From NCBI RefSeq assembly GCF_029277985.1, contig NZ_CP119546.1:4030001-4094000 (forward strand): DNA of 64,000 nt, in the 5' to 3' direction. A program made the position numbers and the translations under genes. Each line of letters begins with the position of its first letter. Within the stretch, counting starts at the first letter, position 1. Of this stretch, positions 21,877 through 33,205 are shown one piece after another. This DNA comes from Providencia stuartii (lineage in GTDB: Bacteria > Pseudomonadota > Gammaproteobacteria > Enterobacterales > Enterobacteriaceae). The notes beneath the pieces were generated by a model. That model did not search any database and was not told the origin of the DNA. It saw only the letters and a list, made by a program, of their open reading frames with translations.

Positions 21877-22717
21877 ACGCTAACTTTTCCTTTTCTGACA
21901 GAGTCATCTGAACGATCTGCATTGCTTGAACGGTTTCTTTGACATCATGCACACGAATAATTTGTGCACCTTTCATTGCGGCAATTGTCGCGCAAGCAAC
22001 ACTTCCCACAAGCCGTTCTTGTGGTGGAACACTCAATAAGTTTCCAATCATAGATTTACGAGACATGCCTGCCAATAGCGGTAGTCCGAAATCATGAAAC
22101 TGATCCAAATTTGCCAATAGCTGGTAATTATGCTGCAAATTTTTGCCAAAACCAAAACCTGGATCGAGTATTATCTGTTGCCTATCAATTCCTGCCGCGA
22201 CACAGCGCTCAATTTCAGTATTAAAATATTCTTTAACTTCTCTTACCACATTTTCATAATTAGGCGCGTCCTGCATGGTTCGTGGTTGACCTTGCATATG
22301 CATAATACACACAGGTAAACCACTTTGAGCCGCAACTTCGAGGCTACCCTCTTCATGTAATGAGCGGATATCATTGATTAAGTGCATGCCTGCTTTTGCC
22401 GCCTCTGACATGACTTCTGCTTTTGAGGTATCAACAGAAATCCAGACATCAAATCGTTTTGCGATTGCTTCAACAATAGGAATGACTCTATCGAGTTCTT
22501 CGTTAATCGAAACATCGGCAGCACCGGGACGGGTCGATTCACCGCCGATATCGATAATCGATGCCCCTTCATTAACCATTTTAGCGGCATGCTCGAGTGC
22601 ATCATGATAACGATTATGAGTGCCACCGTCTGAAAATGAGTCAGGAGTAACATTCAAAATCCCCATCACCTTGGGAGCCGACAAATCAAGTTCACAACCT
22701 TTCGCTCTGATTTTCAT
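21869..22717 (-). CDS. folP: FolP, dihydropteroate synthase
   Basis: 282 residues, a TIM-barrel enzyme that joins p-aminobenzoate to the pterin diphosphate in folate synthesis; the sulfonamide target. Visible motifs: [14 protein letters not shown] near the N-terminus, [26 protein letters not shown] and RVHDV. No sign of the insertions seen in sulfonamide-resistant forms, although that cannot be judged fully by eye. Located after ftsH and before glmM. Confidence 0.98.
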   Translation of the reverse strand: MKIRAKGCELDLSAPKVMGILNVTPDSFSDGGTHNRYHDALEHAAKMVNEGASIIDIGGESTRPGAADVSINEELDRVIPIVEAIAKRFDVWISVDTSKAEVMSEAAKAGMHLINDIRSLHEEGSLEVAAQSGLPVCIMHMQGQPRTMQDAPNYENVVREVKEYFNTEIERCVAAGIDRQQIILDPGFGFGKNLQHNYQLLANLDQFHDFGLPLLAGMSRKSMIGNLLSVPPQERLVGSVACATIAAMKGAQIIRVHDVKETVQAMQIVQMTLSEKEKLAYE

Positions 22718-22736
22718 TCGTTATCTCACCTTAACG

Positions 22737-22766
22737 TAAAAAACCCCAGAGACCTGGGGTTTTTCT
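22737..22766 (-). terminator. Terminator between ftsH and folP
   Basis: ACCCCAG and CTGGGGT arms with a short loop; the minus strand ends in TTTTTTAC. It would end ftsH transcripts, letting folP-glmM also depend on read-through or a local promoter. Confidence 0.8.
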
Positions 22767-22785
22767 ATATAGACTTCACGATAGC

Positions 22786-24762
22786 TTACTGAGGTTTGTT
22801 ATCGTTTGTATTATCTGGTGAATGCGATCCACCTTCACTGTCTTTTGGTTCTTCAGATTGTTGAGGTTTTTCCGTATTGATTTCAGGCTTTGATGCGCTT
22901 GCACCAGTACCAAAGGAACCCGTTACGTTACTTACCTTTTTATCTTCATCCCAACCTGCTGGCTCACGCACTGGACGTCGATTCATCAGATCATCAATCT
23001 GAGGCATATCGATAGTTTCATATTTCAACAATGCATCTTTAGTTGCATGCAAAATATCAATATTGTCTGTTAACGTTTTATAAGCCAACTGATAACAGTG
23101 GTCTAAGATAATTTTAATTTCTTCATCGACAATGCGAGCGGTTTCATCAGAAATGCCAGAACCATTACCAGAAGAACGACCTAAGAACGCTGGACCTTCC
23201 TCTTTAGAATACTGCATTGGACCTAAACGATCTGAGAAGCCCCATTGTGTGACCATGTTACGTGCTAAGTTTGTCGCAAACTGAATATCAGATGACGCAC
23301 CGGTTGTGACTTTTTCACGACCATAAATCAACTCTTCTGCGATACGACCCGCATATGCCGTTGCAATCATCCCTTCCAGTTTTAGGCGGCTACGGCTGAC
23401 TTCATCCCCTTCAGGTAAGAAGAAGGCCACACCGAGCGCTTGTCCACGAGGAACAATAGTCACCTTATGAACAGGGTCATGTTCAGGCATTAAGTGACCA
23501 ACAATCATATGCCCACCTTCATGATAGGCGGTTGATTCTTTTTGTTCTTCCGTCATCATCAGAGAACGACGCTCAGCACCCATCCAAATTTTGTCACGCG
23601 CTTTTTCAAACTCAACCATCGAAACAACACGTTTATTTGCACGAGCGGCGAATAAAGCGGCTTCGTTAACTAAGTTTGCTAACTCAGCACCCGAGAAACC
23701 CGGTGTCGCACGAGCTAAGATAAAGGTATCAACACTTGGGTCGATAGGAACACGACGAATATGAACTTTTAAAATTTGTTCACGACCACGAACATCCGGT
23801 AGTCCAACAACAACCTGACGGTCGAAACGGCCTGGACGCAATAATGCAGGGTCAAGAACATCAGCACGGTTGGTCGCAGCAATAACGATAATCCCTTCAT
23901 TGCCTTCGAAACCATCCATTTCAACCAACATTTGGTTCAATGTCTGTTCACGCTCATCGTGACCACCACCTAAACCGGCACCACGTTGACGACCTACAGC
24001 ATCGATTTCATCGATGAAAATAATACAAGGCGCGGCTTTTTTCGCTTGTTCAAACATATCACGAACACGAGATGCACCAACACCCACAAACATTTCAACG
24101 AAATCAGAGCCTGAGATGGTAAAGAAGGGGACTTTTGCTTCACCAGCAATGGCTTTAGCAAGCAACGTCTTACCCGTACCTGGAGGGCCTACCATCAAAA
24201 CGCCTTTAGGAATTTTACCACCCAGCTTTTGGAAACGAGCAGGTTCACGGAGGAAATCAACGATTTCACCGACTTCTTCTTTTGCTTCATCACAACCTGC
24301 AACATCCGCAAAAGTTGTTTTGATTTGATCTTCCGTCAGCATTCTAGCTTTGCTTTTACCGAATGACATCGCTCCCTTACCGCCACCACCTTGCATTTGG
24401 CGCATAAAGAAGATCCAGACACCGATTAGCAGAAGCATTGGGAACCAGGAAATAAAGATAGTTTGCAGAAAGCTAGGTTCTTCTGGTGGCTCACCAACGA
24501 CAGTTACGTGCTTATTTAGTAGCGTGTCTAACAGCTTCTCGTCCTGCATAGGAAGATAAGTTGTATAGCGGCTATTATCAGCTTTTCTGACGTTTAATTC
24601 ACGACCTGTGATACGAACTTCACGTACCTGATCCTGGGCTAACTCATTGATAAACGTAGAATAATCAACTCTGCGATTATTCGAATCGCTTGGGCCAAAA
24701 CTCTGGAACAAGGACATCAGAACAACTGCGATGACTAACCAGAGAATCAGGTTTTTCGCCAT
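22786..24762 (-). CDS. ftsH: FtsH, membrane-bound ATP-dependent zinc protease
   Basis: 658 residues from the ATG at 24762 ([10 protein letters not shown]), matching E. coli. Two TM helices (about 5-25 and 97-118) frame a periplasmic domain. The AAA module has [16 protein letters not shown] and the SRH stretch RPGRFD; the zinc site is HEGGH. It degrades LpxC, sigma-32 and failed SecY, so it sets LPS and heat-shock levels. The C-terminal tail is long, acidic and Ser/Glu/Asn-rich. Downstream of rlmE. Confidence 0.98.
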   Translation of the reverse strand: MAKNLILWLVIAVVLMSLFQSFGPSDSNNRRVDYSTFINELAQDQVREVRITGRELNVRKADNSRYTTYLPMQDEKLLDTLLNKHVTVVGEPPEEPSFLQTIFISWFPMLLLIGVWIFFMRQMQGGGGKGAMSFGKSKARMLTEDQIKTTFADVAGCDEAKEEVGEIVDFLREPARFQKLGGKIPKGVLMVGPPGTGKTLLAKAIAGEAKVPFFTISGSDFVEMFVGVGASRVRDMFEQAKKAAPCIIFIDEIDAVGRQRGAGLGGGHDEREQTLNQMLVEMDGFEGNEGIIVIAATNRADVLDPALLRPGRFDRQVVVGLPDVRGREQILKVHIRRVPIDPSVDTFILARATPGFSGAELANLVNEAALFAARANKRVVSMVEFEKARDKIWMGAERRSLMMTEEQKESTAYHEGGHMIVGHLMPEHDPVHKVTIVPRGQALGVAFFLPEGDEVSRSRLKLEGMIATAYAGRIAEELIYGREKVTTGASSDIQFATNLARNMVTQWGFSDRLGPMQYSKEEGPAFLGRSSGNGSGISDETARIVDEEIKIILDHCYQLAYKTLTDNIDILHATKDALLKYETIDMPQIDDLMNRRPVREPAGWDEDKKVSNVTGSFGTGASASKPEINTEKPQQSEEPKDSEGGSHSPDNTNDNKPQ

Positions 24763-24819
24763 GTCACTCAAGGGATTAACCTCATATTACAACTGTGTTA
24801 ACAAATAACGTTCAGGGTA

Positions 24820-25449
24820 CTACAGTTTTAGCCCTGTCGCTACAATGTATACTTCACGCGATCGTGCCCGCGAAGATTCGGGTTTACGAACTTTTACCTT
24901 CGTAAATAGGGAGCGGATATCCCTGAGGTACTCGTCAAAGCCTTCTCCCTGAAACACTTTAACAATAAAACTTCCCCCAGGTGCCAGCACAGCACGGCAC
25001 ATATCCAATGCTAACTCAACCAGATACATCGATCGAGGTATATCGACCGCGGGAGTCCCACTCATATTGGGAGCCATGTCAGACATGACTACCTGGACTT
25101 TTTTATCACCAACCCGCTCTAACAATGCTGCCAACACTGCTTCTTCACGAAAATCCCCTTGAAGGAAATCAACGCCGACAATCGGGTCCATAGGTAAAAT
25201 ATCACAAGCAATCACCCGGCCATTATTGCCTATTTGGCTGACAACATACTGTGACCAACCTCCGGGTGCTGCCCCCAAATCAACAACGGTCATGCCTGGT
25301 TTAAAAATTTTATCACCTTGCTGGATTTCATCCAGTTTAAACCATGCACGTGAGCGAAGCCCTTTCTTTTGTGCTTGCTGAACATATTTATCACTAAAAT
25401 GTTCTTGCAACCAGCGACTTGAGCTTGCCGAACGTTTTTTATTGGCCAT
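24820..25449 (-). CDS. rlmE: RlmE, 23S rRNA 2'-O-ribose U2552 methyltransferase
   Basis: 209 residues from the ATG at 25449 ([13 protein letters not shown]), with GGAAAATGC upstream; the ORF four codons longer has poorer spacing. Formerly FtsJ/RrmJ. The SAM site is [14 protein letters not shown]; catalytic K-D-K-E positions fall in [35 protein letters not shown] and REVYIVA. It modifies the A-loop late in 50S assembly and is part of the heat-shock set in E. coli. Divergent from yhbY. Confidence 0.97.
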   Translation of the reverse strand: MANKKRSASSSRWLQEHFSDKYVQQAQKKGLRSRAWFKLDEIQQGDKIFKPGMTVVDLGAAPGGWSQYVVSQIGNNGRVIACDILPMDPIVGVDFLQGDFREEAVLAALLERVGDKKVQVVMSDMAPNMSGTPAVDIPRSMYLVELALDMCRAVLAPGGSFIVKVFQGEGFDEYLRDIRSLFTKVKVRKPESSRARSREVYIVATGLKL

Positions 25450-25656
25450 TGCATTTTCCAACTATACTAATAGAACACATCTATCCCCACTATTTTTCAA
25501 ACTACATGACTATTCATCACTTCACAGACATGTAACACGAATTATTTTGGGTATTCATTGTTACTTCTTTACCATCCGACAGAGATTAATTGATGGTGAT
25601 AGATATCAGATGGCGGTAGAATAAGCCATTTTCAATACTAACGAAGTAAAAAATCG

Positions 25657-25950
25657 ATGAATCTTAACAAAAAACAAATCCAGCACCTGAAAAGCCTTGC
25701 TCATCACTTAAACCCAGTTGTTATGATTGGCAACAATGGATTAACTGAAGGCGTATTAGCAGAGATTGAACTTTCATTAGCTCATCATGAGCTTATCAAA
25801 GTCAAAATCGCAGGCGAAGATCGCGAAACTAAAAATTTGATCGCGGCGGCAATCGTTCGCGAAACGGGTGCTGCTAATGTACAAATTATAGGCAAGATAC
25901 TTGTTCTCTACCGTCCATCGGCTGAGCGCAAAATTATTTTACCTAAATAA
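25657..25950 (+). CDS. yhbY: YhbY, CRM-domain RNA-binding protein
   Basis: 97 residues forming a single CRM domain; the GxxG loop is GNNG (residues 24-27). E. coli YhbY associates with pre-50S particles, so a role in large-subunit assembly is likely. Divergent from rlmE and convergent with greA, with a shared terminator at 26000. Confidence 0.95.
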   Translation: MNLNKKQIQHLKSLAHHLNPVVMIGNNGLTEGVLAEIELSLAHHELIKVKIAGEDRETKNLIAAAIVRETGAANVQIIGKILVLYRPSAERKIILPK

Positions 25951-25999
25951 TCACCCTTAATTTATATAAAAATGCCATTGAAGGCAGCTTTTATATGAA

Positions 26000-26026
26000 G
26001 AAAAAGGCCGCTAGCGGCCTTTTTCG
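26000..26026. terminator. Bidirectional terminator between yhbY and greA
   Basis: AAAAAGGCCGC and GCGGCCTTTTT arms around TA: A-run before and T-run after, so it can stop transcription from both converging genes. Confidence 0.88.
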
Positions 26027-26068
26027 CTAATACAGTAAAATAATATAACCAATTCAGTGAAATAGGAA

Positions 26069-26545
26069 TCAGATATACTCAACTTTAAGAATTTCGAACT
26101 CAACATCACCGCCTGGGGTTTTAATCACAACCACATCATCGAGTTCTTTACCTATCAACCCGCGTGCAATCGGTGAATTGACAGAGATTAGATTAATTTT
26201 AATATCTGCTTCATCATCACCCACAATACGGTAAGTCAGTTCTTCATCTGTATCAACATTCAGAACAGTTACTGTTGCACCAAAGATCACACGACCATTA
26301 TTTGCCATTTTAGTGACATCAATCACCTGAGCATGGGAAAGCTTTGATTCGATTTCTTGAATTCGACCTTCACAGAAACCCTGTTGTTCGCGCGCAGCAT
26401 GATATTCTGCGTTTTCTTTCAAGTCACCGTGTTCACGAGCTTCGGCAATTGCTGCAATAATTTCCGGGCGGCGGACAGATTTAAGATGATCGAGCTCTTC
26501 TCGTAATTTATCTGCACCCAATACCGTCATTGGAATCTGTTTCAT
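26069..26545 (-). CDS. greA: GreA, transcript cleavage factor
   Basis: 158 residues from the ATG at 26545 (MKQIPMTV), the E. coli length, with GAGG nine bases upstream; the seven-residue longer frame is unlikely. N-terminal coiled coil (1-75) carries the tip acidic residues in [21 protein letters not shown]; the C-terminal FKBP-like domain contains [10 protein letters not shown]. It rescues backtracked RNA polymerase. Confidence 0.97.
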   Translation of the reverse strand: MKQIPMTVLGADKLREELDHLKSVRRPEIIAAIAEAREHGDLKENAEYHAAREQQGFCEGRIQEIESKLSHAQVIDVTKMANNGRVIFGATVTVLNVDTDEELTYRIVGDDEADIKINLISVNSPIARGLIGKELDDVVVIKTPGGDVEFEILKVEYI

Positions 26546-26616
26546 TGATAAATACCTCTGTTTCAATCCTATCTAAAAATAAGTATCTTCCTGATTTTTG
26601 TAACAACAGCACACTA

Positions 26617-26690
26617 CCCCCCGTAAGAAAAAAGGGGGCGTTCGAACAATACACAGGCCGTGAATGACTCTTTAGTAACCATTCACACAC
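26617..26690 (-). promoter_or_regulatory. greA leader with two stem-loops
   Basis: In the minus sense GTGAATG pairs with CATTCAC (26660-26686), then CCCCC pairs with GGGGG (26618-26638) around a T-rich loop. A possible -10 (TAAGAT) lies upstream near 26700. E. coli greA also has a structured leader that yields the GraL RNAs. Whether this one does so is unknown. Confidence 0.45.
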
Positions 26691-26796
26691 TTATCTTATC
26701 ACAATGCTTGCCATTCTAACGTAGAGTTAATAGCGGGTCATCGTTTACTTTTTCAGGCATTACACTTTAGTATGTACAGTATGTCTACCCTAATGC

Positions 26797-28254
26797 GTGA
26801 AATTTATGCCGTTATTAACACTCACCAGAAAATGGATCATCACTTTAGGACTTGTTTTGGCGACAGGACAAGCAGTTGCTATTCCGATTGATGATTATAA
26901 ACAATATTTACCCGATGGTACTAACCTCGCTCTGGTTGCGCAAAAAGTCGGTAGCGATACGCCTATTATTGATTACAACGCACAGCAAATGGCACTGCCT
27001 GCTAGTACTCAAAAAGTCGTTACTGCACTCGCTGCACTTTTACAGCTTGGCCCTGATTACCGTTTTGTGACCAACTTTGAAACGGACGCCAAATTAAGTG
27101 GTAATACATTAACGGGCGATCTTGTTATCCGCTTTAGTGGCGATCCAACGCTCACTCGCCAGCAGATTCGCAATATGGTGAATGCATTAAGGCAGTTGGG
27201 GATCCACAAAATAGAGGGGGATCTCATTGTCGATATTTCGGCATTTACCAGCCATGATAAAGCGCCAGGCTGGGTGTGGAACGATATGACACAATGCTTC
27301 AGTGCGCCCCCTGCTGCGGCTATTATCGATAGAAACTGTTTTTCGGTCTCACTTTACCCCGCCCAGAAAGCGGGTGACATGGCCTATATCAAGGCTGCGA
27401 GTTTCTACCCCGTTAATATGTTTAGTGAAGTCAAAACATTAGCCCCAGGCGCTCCTGAAGGTCGCTATTGTGAACTTGACGTCGTGCCGGGCGAGTTAAA
27501 TCGTTATACCTTAACAGGGTGCCTAGCTCAACGCAGTGAACCTCTACCACTCGCGTTTGCTGTACAAAATGGGGCTAGCTATTCTGGCGCTATTGTTAAA
27601 AATGAACTACAAAATGCAGACATTGAATTAACCGGTCATGTGAAAAAACGTACGCTACCAACGGCGCCATCACAGGTTTTAGTCAAAACGGAATCACAGC
27701 CACTGCATGATCTGCTCAAAGTCATGCTGAAAAAATCTGACAACATGATTGCTGATACCGTATTTCGTACTATCGGGCGTGACTATTATGGTGTCCCCGG
27801 AACATGGCGTTCCGGCTCCGATGCGGTTAGACAGATTTTAAAGCAGAAGGCAGGCATTGATTTAGGAAACACCGTAATGGTCGATGGCTCAGGCTTATCA
27901 CGCCATAACCTAATTACGCCTGCAACTATGATGGAAATTTTACAGTTTATTGCCAAAAATGATCAGCAACTTGATTTTATTTCGATGCTGCCTCTTGCAG
28001 GACACGATGGCACGTTACGCTATCGTGGTGGGTTAGATGAAGCGGGCGTCAATGGCAAAGTTTCAGCAAAAACAGGTGCGTTACAAGGAGTCTATAACCT
28101 TGCTGGCTTTATAACTACTGCCAGTGGTCAACGAGTCGCCTTTGTACAATTTATTTCTGCCTATGCAGTACCACAGAATCAACAACGTAGTCGACGTGTT
28201 CCTTTGGTGCGTTTTGAAAGCAGACTCTATAAAGATCTTTTCCAAAAAAATTGA
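26797..28254 (+). CDS. dacB: DacB (PBP4), D-alanyl-D-alanine carboxypeptidase/endopeptidase
   Basis: 485 residues. The signal peptide is about 28 residues (ending AVA). Active-site motifs of the S13 family: STQK (Ser70), SDN (LKKSDNMIAD) and KTG (VSAKTGALQG). It trims and cleaves peptidoglycan cross-links in the periplasm. The longest start is GTG at 26797; ATG at 26806 (MPLLTLTRKW) is an equal choice, as neither has a clear ribosome binding site. Divergent from greA, convergent with obgE. Confidence 0.96.
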   Translation: MKFMPLLTLTRKWIITLGLVLATGQAVAIPIDDYKQYLPDGTNLALVAQKVGSDTPIIDYNAQQMALPASTQKVVTALAALLQLGPDYRFVTNFETDAKLSGNTLTGDLVIRFSGDPTLTRQQIRNMVNALRQLGIHKIEGDLIVDISAFTSHDKAPGWVWNDMTQCFSAPPAAAIIDRNCFSVSLYPAQKAGDMAYIKAASFYPVNMFSEVKTLAPGAPEGRYCELDVVPGELNRYTLTGCLAQRSEPLPLAFAVQNGASYSGAIVKNELQNADIELTGHVKKRTLPTAPSQVLVKTESQPLHDLLKVMLKKSDNMIADTVFRTIGRDYYGVPGTWRSGSDAVRQILKQKAGIDLGNTVMVDGSGLSRHNLITPATMMEILQFIAKNDQQLDFISMLPLAGHDGTLRYRGGLDEAGVNGKVSAKTGALQGVYNLAGFITTASGQRVAFVQFISAYAVPQNQQRSRRVPLVRFESRLYKDLFQKN

Positions 28255-28278
28255 TCACCTAACATGATCAAGACAAAT

Positions 28279-28313
28279 AAAAAGGCGCGGTAATAAGCAT
28301 CCGCGCCTTTTTC
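28279..28313. terminator. Bidirectional terminator between dacB and obgE
   Basis: AAAAAGGCGCGG and CCGCGCCTTTTT arms with a 10-base loop; runs on both sides. Confidence 0.88.
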
Positions 28314-28329
28314 ATATCAGTCGATTGAC

Positions 28330-29526
<1,197 letters not shown>

Positions 29527-29575
29527 TTATAGTGCTGGATGGCCGCGTTACCCAGAGATGGCGTATTTTGAATAT

Positions 29576-29609
29576 AAAAAGCCCCGCAAAAAGTTTTTGC
29601 AGGGCTTTA
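29576..29609 (-). terminator. Terminator after rpmA
   Basis: Minus sense: GCCCTGCAAAAA, CTT loop, TTTTTGCGGGGC, then TTTTTAT. It separates rplU-rpmA from obgE, so obgE probably has its own promoter near 29510-29570. Confidence 0.85.
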
Positions 29610-29632
29610 ATTCGAATTAAAAGTCAGAAAAC

Positions 29633-29902
<270 letters not shown>

Positions 29903-29909
29903 CTAAATC

Positions 29910-30218
29910 TTAAGCGATGCCAGTGATCTTAACATCAGTGAACCACTGACGGTGACCCTGTTGTTTACGGCTGTGTTTACGACGACGGAATTTGACGATC
30001 TTAACTTTATCGCCACGACCGTGTGCAACCACTTCCGCTTTCACTTTTACGCCTTCAACGACAGGAGCGCCAATTTTGATATCGTCGCCATTAGCAACCA
30101 TCAGAACGTGATCAAATTCAACAGTTTCACCTGTTGCGATGTCCAGCTTTTCTAGGCGGACAGTTTGACCTTCGCTAACTCGGTGTTGTTTACCACCACT
30201 TTGGAAAACCGCGTACAT
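29910..30218 (-). CDS. rplU: 50S ribosomal protein L21
   Basis: 102 residues from the ATG at 30218 ([14 protein letters not shown]), with GGAG five bases upstream. The long open frame to 30329 is not part of the gene. L21 binds 23S rRNA; the [16 protein letters not shown] motif is typical. Divergent from ispB. Confidence 0.97.
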   Translation of the reverse strand: MYAVFQSGGKQHRVSEGQTVRLEKLDIATGETVEFDHVLMVANGDDIKIGAPVVEGVKVKAEVVAHGRGDKVKIVKFRRRKHSRKQQGHRQWFTDVKITGIA

Positions 30219-30553
30219 ATTAACTCCGCTTTCCGCGTACTCGCTAAATAATTTAATTCCAGAGTACGCTATAAAATATTCACAATAGGGCGCGAATTCT
30301 ACGCAAAAAAGCGTCAGAACACAAGCCAATAATGCAGTTAGATCACAAAAAAACCGACTTTTTTATTCCATGCACAGGTTAGCCGCTAAATTATGATGAA
30401 TAACTCGAATTGTTACTTATTTAAACATTTTTTGCATTACAACTAATTATCTTAGAAATATTAATGTTATGCTTACAGGATAACTGTTTTATTGGCGGCA
30501 CCTTTTTTTAGCAACAGGTGACGGCTAAAATCTTATAATATGAATAAATTACG
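30219..30553. other. Divergent promoter region rplU / ispB
   Basis: About 335 bp, AT-rich in its middle, with promoters expected in both directions. I saw no repeat or strong hairpin. The ispB start has only a weak ribosome binding site. Confidence 0.4.
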
Positions 30554-31525
30554 ATGAATTTAGAATCTATTGTTGAACTAACTACAGAGGATATGTCAGC
30601 GGTTAACGAGGCAATCCTCAGTCAATTGAATTCAGACGTTGCGCTCATTAACCAGCTTGGTTATTACATTGTTAGCGGTGGTGGGAAAAGGATCCGTCCA
30701 ATGATCGCAGTGCTGGCAGGACGATCTCTTGGCTATTCAGGGCATAAACATATTCAAGTTGCTGCCCTGATCGAGTTTATCCATACAGCCACTTTATTAC
30801 ATGATGATGTGGTCGACGAATCGGATATGCGCCGTGGCAAACAAACTGCCAATGCTGTTTTCGGCAATGCGGCAAGCGTACTGGTAGGAGACTTTATTTA
30901 TACTCGATCCTTCCAGATGATGACGGATCTTGACTCTATGCGCGTATTGAAGTTGATGTCAGAAGCCACAAACGTCATCGCAGAAGGTGAAGTTTTACAG
31001 CTAATGAACTGTAACGATCCGAACATTACTGAAGAAAACTATATGCAAGTGATCTACAGTAAAACAGCCCGCTTATTTGAAGCTGCTGCACATGCTTCGG
31101 CGATTTTAGCCTCTGCAACTCCCGAGCAAGAGAAAGCCTTACAGGACTATGGCCGTTATTTAGGTACAGCCTTTCAATTGATTGATGATCTGTTAGATTA
31201 TGATGCCGATAATACGCAACTCGGTAAAAATACGGGTGATGATCTTGATGAAGGGAAACCAACGCTTCCTCTTCTGCATGCAATGAATCATGGCACTGGA
31301 GAAGAAGCTAAATTGATCCGCCAAGCGATCGAGCAAGGTAATGGTCGTCATCTGCTAGAGACAGTACTCGCTACCATGAAACGTTGTGGCTCGCTCGAGT
31401 ATACTTATACCCGCGCACAGGAAGAGTCGCAAAAAGCCATTGATGCCTTAAGTGTTCTCGATGATTCAATATACAAAGAAGCGCTTATCGGTCTTGCTAA
31501 CGTCGCGATTTCACGTCATTCATAG
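30554..31525 (+). CDS. ispB: IspB, octaprenyl diphosphate synthase
   Basis: 323 residues. It makes the C40 side chain of ubiquinone and menaquinone. First Asp-rich motif LLHDDVVDESDMRRG, second LIDDLLDYD, GGGKRIRP substrate site and GDFIYTRSFQMM. Nearly colinear with E. coli IspB. It is divergent from rplU and followed by a terminator at 31539. Confidence 0.98.
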   Translation: MNLESIVELTTEDMSAVNEAILSQLNSDVALINQLGYYIVSGGGKRIRPMIAVLAGRSLGYSGHKHIQVAALIEFIHTATLLHDDVVDESDMRRGKQTANAVFGNAASVLVGDFIYTRSFQMMTDLDSMRVLKLMSEATNVIAEGEVLQLMNCNDPNITEENYMQVIYSKTARLFEAAAHASAILASATPEQEKALQDYGRYLGTAFQLIDDLLDYDADNTQLGKNTGDDLDEGKPTLPLLHAMNHGTGEEAKLIRQAIEQGNGRHLLETVLATMKRCGSLEYTYTRAQEESQKAIDALSVLDDSIYKEALIGLANVAISRHS

Positions 31526-31538
31526 TTCTCTATGCCAT

Positions 31539-31568
31539 TAGGGGATGAAATTATTCTTCCCCTTTTTC
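31539..31568 (+). terminator. Probable ispB terminator
   Basis: AGGGGA and TCCCCT arms followed by TTTTTCTT. The stem is 6 bp with a loop over ten bases, so moderate strength. It overlaps the 3' end of the convergent gene. Confidence 0.6.
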
Positions 31569-31913
31569 TTCTTGTTCTATTCGAGCGAGCAATGATGATA
31601 AACCATAGCGCAAAATATATTTAACGATTTTATTGCGCTCAGCCTCTGTCAGTTGGTAATACGCGCCCGTCCATATTTGTAAAGCATCCATCCTTTGGCT
31701 TTGATACCCCACAGAGGGTTCCGCAAGACTCAGTTGACCCTGTATTTCTCCAGGCAAGCTATCTAAATGATATTCTACAGCTTTACCTTGAACACCACGC
31801 TTACGACGATTTTTCCATCCTTCCCTTCTCGCCATTAAATTAACGCCTTGGGGGGAAGTTGGTAAGCCTTCTAAACCTGCTAATTCTTTCGCAGTGAACC
31901 ACATTTTTTTCAT
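31551..31913 (-). CDS. Mu-type DNA-binding domain protein, copy 1
   Basis: 120 residues. The N-terminal 60 residues (WFTAKELAGLEGLPTSPQGV, ARREGWKNRRKRG, then EYHLDSLP) match the winged helix of phage Mu repressor and transposase (HTH_Tnp_Mu_1). The rest is a short helical segment (IWTGAYYQLTEAERNKIVKY). No transposase catalytic domain. It is a paralogue of the gene at 32060-32407 (about half of the positions look shared). Together with the Ner-like gene divergent at 32925 it resembles the Mu early control region. Start has no strong ribosome binding site. Confidence 0.8.
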   Translation of the reverse strand: MKKMWFTAKELAGLEGLPTSPQGVNLMARREGWKNRRKRGVQGKAVEYHLDSLPGEIQGQLSLAEPSVGYQSQRMDALQIWTGAYYQLTEAERNKIVKYILRYGLSSLLARIEQEEKGEE

Positions 31914-32059
31914 ATTATCTCTTTCGAATTTATATGATGAAATCTGCCGTTGAGGCTATATCTAGGACTATATCTCTACCTTGTTAACAAAGAATTAATT
32001 GAGCTTAAATATAAGTATTCTTCATTAATTAATTACATCAGACCTCTTTTTAAGGTAGG

Positions 32060-32407
32060 TCATTTTTTATTTATTAAATCCACTAATGCTATTACCCCTT
32101 CGCGCATAATAAATGCCAAAATGGCGCTGCGCTCTTCCGGTGAAAGTTGGTAATATATTTCCTGCCAAATAAATGCATTATCATTATGTTTTACTTGATA
32201 TAATGCAGGCGTCTCATAAACAGAAAAGGAATCAAATAAACCTTCAGGTAAACTATGAATATGATATTCCAACGCCTTTCCTTGAATACCTCGCCGTTTG
32301 CGGCATAGCCAGTTTTCCCGACGAGCCATCGCATTTATCCCCTGAGTTGTCATTGGCAGTCCCTTTAAACCAACTAACTCTTTCGCTGTTAACCACTCTT
32401 TTTGCAT
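32060..32407 (-). CDS. Mu-type DNA-binding domain protein, copy 2
   Basis: 115 residues, with the same build as copy 1: WLTAKELVGLKGLPMTTQGI, ARRENWLCRKRRG, EYHIHSLP in the N-terminal half and IWQEIYYQLSPEERSAILAF in the second half. It follows a GGAGG-like site (TGACCAGGAGGGTCAAGT in the minus sense). A transcription factor role is likely by family. Divergent from sfsB across a 517-bp AT-rich spacer; copy 1 lies 146 bp downstream. Confidence 0.8.
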   Translation of the reverse strand: MQKEWLTAKELVGLKGLPMTTQGINAMARRENWLCRKRRGIQGKALEYHIHSLPEGLFDSFSVYETPALYQVKHNDNAFIWQEIYYQLSPEERSAILAFIMREGVIALVDLINKK

Positions 32408-32924
32408 ACTTGACCCTCCTGGTCATTATTTACAATTCAATAATAATTGCTGAAAAATGTGCTTATTTTCTCAATAACCTTATTCTCATTTGTTTTTATT
32501 AAAACTTATTATTAATTAATATATGAGTTATACATGTAAAGTGTATTTTAATTTCTTTTAATAACAACAAATTGAGTTGAAATCAGCATACAATTCTCTT
32601 TTTTTGCTGAATAATATTTATATATTATTAGTAGTTATAACTATAATCATTAATATGCCATTTCCCTCAGATAACTATAAGTAGTTAGTTTTTATTTTCA
32701 ATATGTTAGATGTACCCACAAATATATTTGCTAACGCTTTCTAATATTTCACAAAAATAGAATCCCTTTCATAAAACTGAATTTTTAGAAAAAATTAGAA
32801 ATATTTTTGGGAAATTTCTGTTATTTTATTTCCAATAACAGGACGATTGCAGTGAATGTATCACAAAGTCCTGTTAGATGTACTACTAACTCTACATGAT
32901 TCTGAGTAAAAAAAGGACTAAAAA
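32408..32924. promoter_or_regulatory. Repeat-rich divergent control region between Mu-type gene and sfsB
   Basis: 517 bp, strongly AT-rich. Direct repeat TGTTAGATGTAC at 32704-32715 and 32872-32883; direct repeat ATAACTATAA at 32637-32646 and 32671-32680; palindrome TAGTTATAACTA at 32632-32643; inverted repeat TAACAGGAC (32836-32844) / GTCCTGTTA (32868-32876). These are candidate operators for the regulators on either side. No ORF of note inside. Confidence 0.55.
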
Positions 32925-33197
32925 ATGATCTTACGGAAATCGGATTGGCATCCAGCAGATATAATTGCCGCATTACGTAAACGCGGAACAACTCTAGCAG
33001 CAATATCTCGACATGCGGGTTTAAGCTCTTCCACACTGGCGAACGCTTTATCTCGCCCTTGGCCAAAAGGAGAATGGATTATTGCAAATTTTCTTGAAAT
33101 CCACCCATCAGAAATATGGCCAAGCCGCTATTTTAATCCCATTACAGGTGAATTATTAGAAAGAAAGATAAGAGAAAAAGTATCAACATCACGCTAA
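32925..33197 (+). CDS. sfsB: SfsB (Nlp), Ner-like DNA-binding protein
   Basis: 90 residues. DWHPADIIAALRKRGTTLAA and LSSSTLANALSRPWPKGEWI match E. coli SfsB/Nlp and phage Ner proteins, lambda-repressor-like folds. In E. coli it affects maltose gene expression when overproduced; its normal role is unclear. The start has AAAGGAC seven bases upstream. In E. coli it also lies next to ispB, but without the Mu-type genes. Confidence 0.92.
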   Translation: MILRKSDWHPADIIAALRKRGTTLAAISRHAGLSSSTLANALSRPWPKGEWIIANFLEIHPSEIWPSRYFNPITGELLERKIREKVSTSR

Positions 33198-33205
33198 AAA
33201 CCAAT

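Noticed and set aside
31950-32153. 67-codon plus-strand frame between the Mu-type genes
   Set aside because: Overlaps the second Mu-type gene antisense, no family pattern, ordinary for AT-rich DNA.
31551-33197. Considered an intact Mu-like prophage end
   Set aside because: No transposase, capsid or tail genes nearby; only DNA-binding genes remain and core genes flank both sides.
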